From positions 1 through 63,805 of the forward strand of contig PUNJ01000055.1 in NCBI GenBank assembly GCA_003551705.1: DNA of 63,805 nucleotides, given 5' to 3'. Source of the DNA: Chloroflexota bacterium (GTDB lineage: Bacteria; Chloroflexota; Dehalococcoidia; UBA2247; RBG-13-53-26). The notes beneath the pieces are model-generated. The model was not told the DNA's origin, made no database searches, and worked only from the letters and a program-made list of their open reading frames with translations. This document shows, in pieces, positions 35,833-43,271 of the stretch (positions within the stretch are counted from its first letter, which is position 1; every line of letters starts with the position of its first letter). A program made the translations under genes and the position numbers.

Positions 35833-36261
35833 GTGGCAATCTTGCAACCCCCGGACACGTAATTGGCTTCGCCATAAAAAGCATTAAAGCAGTTACTCTC
35901 TTAGATATCCCTGCCTTGTATCTTCCTTTTTTCGCCTCATGCAACTGGTCTCAGCACAGTTCTTCAGGAAGCTGAGGACTGGCATGTTGAGCCAGGAAAG
36001 CGCAGACACCGTGGATCATGCGGCGCGCTAGGCCATGGTTTTGGCTTTCCAAATGGAGGGTCGTCGAAAATTCTCCCGGATTCGTAACTCCGATTTTCCT
36101 TCGATTAACTGTACCGATATGGCTGTTTAACTGCGTTTAAGAGGTGTGTAATATGCCCGGTGCTAATATGGAGGGCATGAAGGAAAGCTCACTAAAGGAT
36201 AACCGAGCCAGCCTTCAATTACCGGCTGTCGAAAGGGTGCAGCGTTTTTCGGGGGTGAGAT
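35833..36261. other. Intergenic region, 429 bases
   Basis: No convincing gene. A 52-codon ORF from 36153 lacks a ribosome site and overlaps the next gene. A weak promoter-like TTTAAC-17-TAATAT ends near 36153, ahead of the response regulator. Confidence 0.4.
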
Positions 36262-36936
36262 ATGGAATCGACAGCATCGCTCGTTTTGATATGCGATTCA
36301 TCTGACATCAGGGAGACTCTTCTAACAGCGCTTTCTAATGCAGGGTTTCGCGTGTTTGCCTCACGGAGTATGACAGAGGGTCTACGGAAGATATACGAGA
36401 ACCTACCCGATGTCGTGCTCATGGAAGACCGTCTGTCCCGTAAAGATTCCGTCGACTTCTGTTATCAGGTGGGCCAGTTATCCGGTTTTCCGTTGGTACT
36501 CCTTGGTGATGAGGGGCTGAGTTCGATAGGTGGGTTTGAGAGAGGAGCTGACTATTATGCCAGCCGGCCTTTTGAGGTTCCGGAATTGACAGCTCGGATA
36601 AAGTCACTGCTCCGGCGTCAAGGGGAACGATTTAAGGAGGTTCGTCTCTTTCTGAATGTTGATGACAGGACTGCTTTGGTGGGGAGGAGGACGGTGAAAC
36701 TTACCCGCACCGAGTTCCGGCTCCTGGCCTGCATCATGATGGGCAGTGGCAGGTTCGTGCCGGTGGCCGATCTTCTCAGCCAGATATGGCCCGGTAAGCG
36801 AGTTACGGAAGACTCAGTCAGGTTCTACGTATCCCGGCTCAGGGAAAAAATGGACTCGGAATCGAGATACGTGATTCTGAACCGGCGAGGTGTTGGTTAT
36901 CGGGTTGTCGAACAAACGCAGTCAGGATCTTTCTAG
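36262..36936 (+). CDS. OmpR-family response regulator with degenerate receiver
   Basis: 224 residues: receiver domain 1-120, winged-helix DNA-binding domain 130-220 (LTRTEFRLLACIM, VRFYVSRLREKM, RGVGYRVV). In the receiver the usual phospho-acceptor position in PDVVLMEDRLS is Glu, and the conserved Lys (KPF) is Arg (SRPFE). Normal phosphorylation is therefore doubtful, as in other atypical, constitutively active or ligand-sensing regulators. No kinase is beside it. It lies 150 bases ahead of the TasA-like cluster on the same strand and may regulate it. Confidence 0.85.
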   Translation: MESTASLVLICDSSDIRETLLTALSNAGFRVFASRSMTEGLRKIYENLPDVVLMEDRLSRKDSVDFCYQVGQLSGFPLVLLGDEGLSSIGGFERGADYYASRPFEVPELTARIKSLLRRQGERFKEVRLFLNVDDRTALVGRRTVKLTRTEFRLLACIMMGSGRFVPVADLLSQIWPGKRVTEDSVRFYVSRLREKMDSESRYVILNRRGVGYRVVEQTQSGSF

Positions 36937-37086
36937 ATTATCGTACATCGGCAATTGTTGTCCCAGCCGGTTGCCGCAAGGCAAATATGGTGGTCGATGG
37001 GGGCAAAGACGGGGATAGCAGGCTCTTGGATGGGTTTAGCAAGGGTTCTATCCCGAAGTAAACAACAATGAAAGGAGAACGGGAAA

Positions 37087-37794
37087 GTGAAGAAAATCGG
37101 AATACTTGGCTTGGTAGTAGTACTCGGACTAGGCCTTCTTGGCATCGGTTACGGCGCATGGACGGCTGATCTGCAGATTAATGGGACAGCCACAACCGGA
37201 ACGCTGGAACTTGCCGTGGTATCGGTAGAAGCATGGGATGATGAGCCTGAGGATAAAGACTATAGCAGTATCCAGGCGACGATGGAAAATGACACCATTC
37301 AGGTGACCATCGATAACGCCTATCCGTGCATTGGGTACTATCTGAACGTGACTTTGGAGAACACTGGAACCATTCCTCTGCACCTATTTGGCGTGGAAAT
37401 AGACATCGTTGACGAGAATAACAATGCCAACAACGACATAAACAACGATGTCAACAATGACGTCAACAATGAAGTTAATGACTACTTCCTGGTGCACCTA
37501 CTGGATGAGGAAGGGCAAGAGTGGGATGTGGACGAGCCGGTTCAGATACATCCAGGTGAAACCCAGACGGTCGCCATTCGTGCCAAATTAACGCAACAGG
37601 CACCCCAGGGCGCTGAGCTCCAATTCGGCGTGAACCTGAGGGTAATACAGTGGAACATGGTTAACGATGTGGAGCCCCCGGAGCCCCCGGAGCCCCCGGA
37701 ACCGCCAGAACCTCCGGAACCTCCGGAACCGCCAGACAACAATAATGACATCATCTTCCCGCCACCGAACAACAACAACGACAACGAATGCTAG
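37087..37794 (+). CDS. TasA/camelysin-like secreted protein 1, repeat-rich
   Basis: 235 residues with a SipW-type signal peptide: short basic start, hydrophobic core, then YGAWTADLQINGTATTG. A predicted beta-sandwich follows (LNVTLENTGTIPLHLFGVEI). It contains an Asn/Asp-rich linker made of NND(I/V) units (about residues 113-133) and, near the end, a run of PPE units, then an Asn-rich tail ending in Cys. The GTG start has AAAGGAG nine bases upstream. It probably forms or anchors an extracellular fibre, judged from the family and the adjacent sipW-like gene. Confidence 0.75.
   Translation: MKKIGILGLVVVLGLGLLGIGYGAWTADLQINGTATTGTLELAVVSVEAWDDEPEDKDYSSIQATMENDTIQVTIDNAYPCIGYYLNVTLENTGTIPLHLFGVEIDIVDENNNANNDINNDVNNDVNNEVNDYFLVHLLDEEGQEWDVDEPVQIHPGETQTVAIRAKLTQQAPQGAELQFGVNLRVIQWNMVNDVEPPEPPEPPEPPEPPEPPEPPDNNNDIIFPPPNNNNDNEC
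37423..37485 (+). repeat. In-gene Asn-rich tandem repeat
   Basis: Degenerate repeat of units coding NND(I/V)N, based on AACAATGAC-like and AACGAYRTC-like elements inside tasA-like gene 1. It encodes a flexible acidic linker. Confidence 0.7.
37673..37734 (+). repeat. In-gene PPE tandem repeat
   Basis: About seven copies of a 9-base unit (GAGCCCCCG and CCGGAACCT-type variants) coding Pro-Pro-Glu near the C-terminus of tasA-like gene 1; a wall-spanning or stalk-like segment is possible. Confidence 0.75.
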
Positions 37795-37810
37795 TGGTGG
37801 CCTGTCATAA

Positions 37811-37837
37811 GTACGAGAGCCCATTGGGCTCTCGTAC
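37811..37837 (+). terminator. Perfect hairpin between TasA-like genes 1 and 2
   Basis: GTACGAGAGCCC-ATT-GGGCTCTCGTAC, 12-bp perfect stem with a three-base loop, followed by TTTCC. It is a strong but probably leaky terminator that would make gene 1 the most expressed. Confidence 0.75.
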
Positions 37838-37872
37838 TTTCCTAAGAGAGAACAATAAGAAGGAGGGGTAGA

Positions 37873-38397
37873 GTGGTTGGGAAATTGGCTGTTCTAGCAC
37901 TTGTTATAATGCTCGGCTTGGGCGCTCTGGGTGTCGCCTTTGCAGGTTGGAGTCAGGAATTAGCCATCGATGGGACAGCAACGACCGGCAGAGTCCAGAT
38001 GGAATTCACCGAGTGCGTTGCATCTGACAACGAAGGGCCGGACGTGGATTTTGGGACCACAATGGTAGAGTGCCTGGACTTGGACGGAGATGGAGTCGTA
38101 GAAACGATGGTCGTAGACATACAGCGTGGATATGCGGGCTACACAGGAATTGTGGACTTCTCGGTTAGTAATACGGGCACTGTACCACTCCATGTTTCCG
38201 AGATTGTTATGCCCGAGGTGGTTGACGGGATTGCAGTTGAGGTTTCCGGGATCGCTGTAGGTGATCAAGTCCATCCATGCAACACGTTATCCGGCAGGTT
38301 GACCATAGATATCCAGACAAGCGAGCCTGGTACCTATGAGTTCACACTTCGCATTGCAGCTGTGAATTGGAATGAGGAGGTGAACAACGATGAGTAG
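37873..38397 (+). CDS. TasA/camelysin-like secreted protein 2
   Basis: 174 residues. The signal peptide runs to about residue 24, then FAGWSQELAIDGTATTG, matching protein 1. Later GYTGIVDFSVSNTGTVPLHVSEI and a C-terminal TYEFTLRIAAVNWNEE strand. The acidic loop CLDLDGDGVVETM looks calcium-binding-like. GTG start with AAGGAGGGG. It overlaps gene 3 by eight bases. Confidence 0.75.
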   Translation: MVGKLAVLALVIMLGLGALGVAFAGWSQELAIDGTATTGRVQMEFTECVASDNEGPDVDFGTTMVECLDLDGDGVVETMVVDIQRGYAGYTGIVDFSVSNTGTVPLHVSEIVMPEVVDGIAVEVSGIAVGDQVHPCNTLSGRLTIDIQTSEPGTYEFTLRIAAVNWNEEVNNDE

Positions 38398-39010
38398 ACG
38401 TTTCGGAGCACTGGTCCTGATCGTAGTGGTTGCGGTCGTTAGCGCGCCATTGGCAGGCTTCGCTTTTGGAGCCTGGACAACAGAGTTGAAGGTCACAGGC
38501 ACAGTGACAATAGAAGACACCGGACTGCCTCCTGGGGCGACCCCGGCAGAAGGTGTAGAGATATTCCACGTTGGGATGAATGATGCCTTGGGCGTCTTTG
38601 AGATGGAAGAGTGTCAACCGGTACACGATTCCTGGGCAGAAAGCCGGTTGGTTGATACCAACGATGACGGAATCAAGGATACCATTGAGTTTACGCTTCC
38701 TCGTGGTTACAACTCCTATGTTGGCAGGATAGTGGTAGTACTGGAAAACCGGGGCAGCGAGTCTGCTGAAATAGGTTCATTTAACCTGCTCTATCCGCAG
38801 TATCCCGATGGCAGGTTTGATCAGGTGGATGTGAAGGCTGTGCCGGGTGATTGTTCTCATCCGCCCGGTTTAGCGGTGTGGTTCACCCCCTTGGACATAC
38901 CGATGTGGGTGGAGCCCGGGGAGAAGGCCTTCATTGAAGGTTTTGTCTCGGTCTTTCAGGAGGCTGCCAATGGAAAACATGCCTTTGCAGTTTCCTGGAA
39001 CGCCTCTTGA
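38390..39010 (+). CDS. TasA/camelysin-like secreted protein 3
   Basis: 206 residues. The signal peptide is followed by FGAWTTELKVTGTVTIED, then VDTNDDGIKDTIEF (calcium-loop-like), GYNSYVGRIVVVLENRGSESAEIGSF and the final HAFAVSWNAS strand. Same architecture as proteins 1 and 2 but more diverged. It starts inside the end of gene 2 with GGAGG upstream. Confidence 0.72.
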   Translation: MSRRFGALVLIVVVAVVSAPLAGFAFGAWTTELKVTGTVTIEDTGLPPGATPAEGVEIFHVGMNDALGVFEMEECQPVHDSWAESRLVDTNDDGIKDTIEFTLPRGYNSYVGRIVVVLENRGSESAEIGSFNLLYPQYPDGRFDQVDVKAVPGDCSHPPGLAVWFTPLDIPMWVEPGEKAFIEGFVSVFQEAANGKHAFAVSWNAS

Positions 39011-39066
39011 CAATGCAGGCGAGGAGGCGGAAGTGACTTTGACCCCGGAGGACATGACAGCAAGCA

Positions 39067-39097
39067 GTAACGGGGTGCGAAATCGGCACCCCGTTAC
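39067..39097 (+). terminator. Perfect hairpin between TasA-like gene 3 and sipW
   Basis: GTAACGGGGTGC-GAAATCG-GCACCCCGTTAC, 12-bp perfect stem, followed by GTTTATG. It is a weak U-tract terminator or a message-stabilising stem before sipW. Confidence 0.65.
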
Positions 39098-39144
39098 GTT
39101 TATGAAGCGCGCGGCAAGGGAGCCTTGGCAAAGGAGGTGCAATT

Positions 39145-39621
39145 GTGTGCGCTAGGAACAACGAACGGGATACCATGGAGGCGATGGCAAACCGGTCAGA
39201 AAGACACCAATCGTCTACCCTATTGAACTGGACGGTCCCTGTGCTACTGATGGGCCTGTTGATCTGGACCAGCATAGGTCTGGCTGGTTTCCGTCCTGTA
39301 TCCATAGTTACTGGGAGTATGAAGCCGGCTATCGATGCAGGTGACTTGGTCATTGTGCGCAATGTGCCACCTGAGGAAATAGGAGTGGGTGACATCATCC
39401 AGTTCTCTCACGAGCATGGCAGTATGACGGTTGTACATCGCGTAGTGGATACCCGGGACCAGGAAGTATTCATTACGAAGGGCGATGCCAACCTTACCAG
39501 GGATGCCGAACCGGTACCGGCGGATAGAGTTCTCGGGCGTGTGGAGATTTGCATTCCAAAGGTTGGCTGGCTGCCTATTTACATAAAGAACTTCTTCGGG
39601 TCCATTTTGGGGCGGGGCTGA
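39145..39621 (+). CDS. sipW: SipW-type signal peptidase I
   Basis: 158 residues, endoplasmic-reticulum-type signal peptidase: catalytic Ser in VTGSMKPAIDAGD, His instead of Lys in TVVHRVVD, and the Asp motif in ITKGDANLTRD. One N-terminal membrane helix (WTVPVLLMGLLIWTSIGLA); the C-terminal helix of Bacillus SipW is absent or very short. GTG start with AAAGGAGG. Such enzymes process TasA-like precursors, and three candidate substrates are encoded just upstream. Confidence 0.85.
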   Translation: MCARNNERDTMEAMANRSERHQSSTLLNWTVPVLLMGLLIWTSIGLAGFRPVSIVTGSMKPAIDAGDLVIVRNVPPEEIGVGDIIQFSHEHGSMTVVHRVVDTRDQEVFITKGDANLTRDAEPVPADRVLGRVEICIPKVGWLPIYIKNFFGSILGRG

Positions 39622-39625
39622 AGCT

Positions 39626-40345
39626 TTAACCGTGACTGCTGCGACTGACCGGTATGTGGCTGGATACGTTGAAGCGATAGCCTTTTCCGGGTACTGTGAT
39701 GATGATGTGGGGGTTCTTGGGATTGTCCCCGATCTTGCGGCGGAGGTGGTGCATGTGGACCTTTATGACATTGGGATCGCTGGGATAGTCTTCTCCCCAG
39801 ACCTTTTCAGCCAGGGCTTTCTGAGACATTGTCTGGCCAGCATTTGCTGCCAGGGCTGCCAGCAGCTTGTATTCAATGGGTGTCAGGTTGACCTCTTGGC
39901 CGTGCAACCTGACCTCTTGGGTCTCAAAATTGATCATCAACTCTCCCTGCTCAAAGCTTCGCGGCAGGCCCGTATCGATTGTTCTGTTGCGCCTCAGTAT
40001 CGTTCTGAGCCGGGCGAGAAGTTCCATGTGGCTGAATGGCTTGACGATGTAATCGTCAGCACCCATCTCCAGTCCACGGACTCTGTCCAGCTCATCCGCC
40101 TTTATGGTTATGATGATAACCGCGACAGGCGAGAAACTGCGTATTTCGGAGAGGACCTGGAAGCCGTCCGTATCAGGGAGTAACAGGTCGAGCAAAACGA
40201 CATCAGGAGTCTCTGTACGAGCCAGGTCGATTCCTTCCTGGCCGCTCCTGGCTGGAATGATATTGATCTGAGGCCAAGCCATTCTAAGAGATAGAGTTAT
40301 GGCTTCGATGATATCCGGATCATCTTCGATTACTAACAGTCTCAT
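39626..40345 (-). CDS. OmpR-family response regulator
   Basis: 239 residues with an intact receiver: EDD at the start, phospho-acceptor Asp in PDVVLLDLLLPD, Lys in YIVKPFSH. Winged-helix domain with LTPIEYKLLAALA and GKGYRF. GGAGG precedes its ATG. Its stop is five bases from the sipW stop, convergent. No kinase is adjacent; it is a paralogue of the regulator at 61270-61962. Confidence 0.92.
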   Translation of the reverse strand: MRLLVIEDDPDIIEAITLSLRMAWPQINIIPARSGQEGIDLARTETPDVVLLDLLLPDTDGFQVLSEIRSFSPVAVIIITIKADELDRVRGLEMGADDYIVKPFSHMELLARLRTILRRNRTIDTGLPRSFEQGELMINFETQEVRLHGQEVNLTPIEYKLLAALAANAGQTMSQKALAEKVWGEDYPSDPNVIKVHMHHLRRKIGDNPKNPHIIITVPGKGYRFNVSSHIPVSRSSHG

Positions 40346-40653
40346 GGTCCTCCGACTGCATGGTGAGGTTGGGCGAAATCCTCAATGTTCTGCCCAGTAG
40401 CGTTGCTCTCTTCGTGCCCTGATGGACGGGCGTGAGCAAGGGAAAAACGTCTAATTATCCTGGTTGCAAGGACTTCATCCTGACGCTCGCTGCCCCGGGC
40501 GAAGCGTATGTTATTTCTCCGGGTCTTATACGTGGTCTTGGTACCTGCAATTGAAGTCTAGCACAGGGGTGGTTACGATGAGGTTGCGAAGGCGGACGGA
40601 TTTGTTTACTGCCGATTACGCTCGGGTATATTTATTACATGGAAGCAACTTGA
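40346..40653. other. Intergenic region, 308 bases
   Basis: Lies between two minus-strand genes and must carry the leader of the response regulator at 39626. I find no promoter of good quality, no hairpin and no gene. Confidence 0.35.
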
Positions 40654-40971
40654 TTACCACATCTCCACCTGGGAGCCTGGATACATGGCTGCCAGCACTT
40701 CTCTGACTTTGGCACGGTCGGCTTTGTCCGCTATGGCCTCAACTTCAGAGACAGCAGGAAACTCCTCTCGAAGATTGCGCTTTACAAGAAAGCCTGGCAC
40801 CTGGACATAGGACCACGCAGAACTGCCGCAGCAAGAAGTATCAATGCAGGCTTGACCCAATATGTAAAGGACTTCTCGGTCCTTGTAGTTCAAGGTATGT
40901 TCTTCCCTGGGGATGTAGTAGCCCGAAATACTCCGAATCTCGCTGCCTAGTTCAGGATGTGTGAATTCCAT
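40654..40971 (-). CDS. Conserved-looking hypothetical protein with Cys-Cys-Gly motif
   Basis: 105 residues: FTHPELGSEIRSISGYYIP, KDREVLYILGQACIDTSCCG, YVQVPGFLVKR and SEVEAIADKADRAKVREVL. The CIDTSCCG segment looks like a metal or redox site, and I recall similar small proteins in anaerobes, but I cannot name a family. ATG 40971 has GAGG six bases ahead; the ORF extends to 41025. Confidence 0.55.
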   Translation of the reverse strand: MEFTHPELGSEIRSISGYYIPREEHTLNYKDREVLYILGQACIDTSCCGSSAWSYVQVPGFLVKRNLREEFPAVSEVEAIADKADRAKVREVLAAMYPGSQVEMW

Positions 40972-41149
40972 TCTAACCTCAACTGGTGTCAGGACTATTC
41001 TAAGCAGGCGCAATGCAGGTGTCAATCATACGATTTGAATCACCCAAAATGTCATCGAAGGGCTAGCGGGTGCTAATTCATACAAAAGGTCACCGACATG
41101 GTGTTCGTAGCTCCGGCCAGGTTGCCGTTTGTACGCTGATTCCTCATAA

Positions 41150-41455
41150 TCAAGCAAGCCTCGTGGTCAGAAAAGATATCCTTTTCTCCACCTGCTTTGC
41201 TGCTTGTTGACGGTTGGATGACTTGACCAGATCTCGAGCCAGCTTGTCGTCGCCTACGATATCCCTGACCCAAGAACTGAAATCGCTCTTGCCATCTGTA
41301 GTATGGTACGCATACGTGTGGTCCGACATACATGCCAGCGCCTCCGAGAGATCCTTCAAGTCCTTGAGCACCCTATCATCATGGCAGAAGAAGAAGTACT
41401 GTTCCGGCACCGTGGATAGTAAGCGTTCCGCCATTTCCGTTTTCATGACTGCCAT
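41150..41455 (-). CDS. DUF5752-like small protein
   Basis: 101 residues, predicted all-helical: EQYFFFCHDDRVLKDLKDLSEAL, then FSSWVRDIVGDDKLARDL, resembling DUF5752 proteins often found beside glycosyltransferases. ATG 41455 has GGAGG eight bases upstream. It follows the glycosyltransferase gene by 74 bases. Function unknown. Confidence 0.55.
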   Translation of the reverse strand: MAVMKTEMAERLLSTVPEQYFFFCHDDRVLKDLKDLSEALACMSDHTYAYHTTDGKSDFSSWVRDIVGDDKLARDLVKSSNRQQAAKQVEKRISFLTTRLA

Positions 41456-41529
41456 CGAATTTGCCTCCATGTCGCGTATCTTGTATGCAGTTTAGTGATG
41501 GTCCCATAAGAGAGAAAACCGCTATCGGC

Positions 41530-42912
41530 TCAGAAACCTGCTCCAACGGCAGTCATGTTTAGAAACGTTTCCGGTTCTTCCTGGAAAGTCGGGACGATCG
41601 AATCACCATTGCCAGCCTTGAATTCTTCCAAGAGACCTTGCATTCTGGCCTGATTCTCCAATTTGGCAATCAGGTTTTCGACTGCGGCTTCCCAGGTAAA
41701 ATAGCGGGCTGTGCGCCTGGCTGCTTTACGCATCCTCTCACCTTGTTCGGGGCATTCGTGAATACTGGTCAAGTTAGACACTATTTCCGAGGGGTCAGTG
41801 GTCTCGAGGACGAAGGAATTGATGAACGGAATGGCATAGTCTTCGCCGGTGCATCCTGTGAATGCAATACCACCGACTGCCATTGTTTCAAGGCCCACAA
41901 TACCGAATGGTTCATGGCGGCTGTTGGCCAGTACTCCATCTGAGGCACGATAGAGAAAACGCAAGAAATCCAGAGGCAGGTGAAACTTGACGTTGACGAC
42001 GTCTGCACCGGAAGCTTCGCTCAGGGCCGAAAGCGTGCCGCTGTAAGTATTGGGCTCGCTGCTGGTCTCTTTTACTTCAAGCCCCATTGACCTGGCTTCC
42101 TCAAGTACGTCGTGCTCATATGGCTCTATGCCACCACGGGCCACCAGCACCGTCCTCAGTCCGCTTCTCTTAAGTTGATTAACTGCCGAGATTGCCCCAT
42201 CCCAGTGCTTATCAGGGTGCCAGCGACCTACCTTGCAAAGCAGAACGTCGGCTTGGAGTGATTGCCGGACCCGTTCCACCATCCTGTCATTGACCTTGTT
42301 AAGCAGGTTCTTGGGTATGCCGTTTGGAATCACCAGCGGGTTGAGCTTCATGGTCCACATTATGTGTTTCATGTAGCGGCTGACTGTTGTTATGGTGGTT
42401 GTGCTGTTGAGCCGGTCCCAATCAATACGTTCGAAAGAGAAAGTATTATTGGCATTCCAGAACATGAGTACCTGGTCTTTGATGCTAGCGGGCAGGGATT
42501 CTCCAAGACGGCACATGGCTTCCGCTGTATGCCATTCCTCTCCCAGTACGACAACCAACCTTCCTGCGGCCATAGCTGGCTTAACTATGTGCTCTTGGAT
42601 GAAAGCCGGTATTGATTCAGTGTAGTCATTCATCTTAACGTCTTCGCCGTCGTATACACCCTTTTGGTGATACCGGCTTATCCATTGACACCAGCGGTGC
42701 AGCACCAGTTTTTCGCCCGGTGCGGTTTCTTCTCCTCTCTTTCGTGGGTCGCCTATAAAGAACAGATGAGTTCGAAAACCTTTGGAGGCAAGCGTGCTCG
42801 ACAAATGGTTAACACGCACACCAAGGCCACCTGCGAAAGAATAGGAATCGGGCCCTTCAAAGCTCAATATCACGAATTCTGTGTTTTTCGGGGTTATGCT
42901 ACTTCTGTTCAC
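41530..42912 (-). CDS. Glycosyltransferase, GT-B fold (GT4/GT5-like)
   Basis: 460 residues. The N-terminal part has AGGLGVRVNHLSSTLASKG, the glycogen-synthase/GT4-like acceptor loop. In the C-terminal half are CKVGRWHPDKHWDGAI and the nucleotide-sugar site ANSRHEPFGIVGLETMAVGG (EPFG with the E-x7-E spacing). It has no membrane helix, so acts in the cytosol, perhaps in storage glucan or cell-surface glycan synthesis. GTG start with GAGGACGG. Followed by the DUF5752-like gene. Confidence 0.85.
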   Translation of the reverse strand: MNRSSITPKNTEFVILSFEGPDSYSFAGGLGVRVNHLSSTLASKGFRTHLFFIGDPRKRGEETAPGEKLVLHRWCQWISRYHQKGVYDGEDVKMNDYTESIPAFIQEHIVKPAMAAGRLVVVLGEEWHTAEAMCRLGESLPASIKDQVLMFWNANNTFSFERIDWDRLNSTTTITTVSRYMKHIMWTMKLNPLVIPNGIPKNLLNKVNDRMVERVRQSLQADVLLCKVGRWHPDKHWDGAISAVNQLKRSGLRTVLVARGGIEPYEHDVLEEARSMGLEVKETSSEPNTYSGTLSALSEASGADVVNVKFHLPLDFLRFLYRASDGVLANSRHEPFGIVGLETMAVGGIAFTGCTGEDYAIPFINSFVLETTDPSEIVSNLTSIHECPEQGERMRKAARRTARYFTWEAAVENLIAKLENQARMQGLLEEFKAGNGDSIVPTFQEEPETFLNMTAVGAGF

Positions 42913-43271
42913 TTACCGTCCTCTTTCTTTGAACCCCTAGAGCGGGTCTATTGGAGCGCCGGGCTACTTTTGATCGAATTTCCTCTGTATTGTCGAGGCA
43001 GACGCAGACCGTGTTGAGACTTCGATCAAAGACCTGTTCGGGGGCACCGCCGCGGCCGGTGAGGCCGTGGCGGGCGTTGCATTTACGTTTGCCTTATGGT
43101 ATCTGCCTGTATCCATTCTAACCTCTTGCTTGGTTAAAGGGGGCTTAAGCCAGGTGTCGAAATAGTTACAATAAAGTCCCGCTTATGCGAGAGCATCGAA
43201 TGGCCATGACAGGAATTGACCGCCTGACCGCCGAGGTGTTAGGATGACTGCACTAGTAATGTGGAGGACCG
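42913..43271. other. Intergenic region with start-less open frame and GC hairpin
   Basis: Between divergent genes. It holds the crotonase 3 promoter (43216-43245), a GC-rich 11-bp hairpin (43047-43073, one G-U pair), and a plus-strand open frame 42974-43165 without a normal start codon. Confidence 0.5.
43216..43245 (+). promoter_or_regulatory. Promoter of crotonase 3
   Basis: TTGACC (43216-43221), 18-base spacer, TAGGAT (43240-43245); GGAGG follows ahead of ATG 43272. Confidence 0.6.

Noticed and set aside
36153-36311. 52-codon ORF before the degenerate response regulator
   Set aside because: No ribosome site, overlaps the next gene out of frame, no recognisable composition.
43047-43073. 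GC-rich hairpin as a terminator
   Set aside because: No T-tract on either strand and no gene end nearby on the right side; may simply be coding-like GC sequence.
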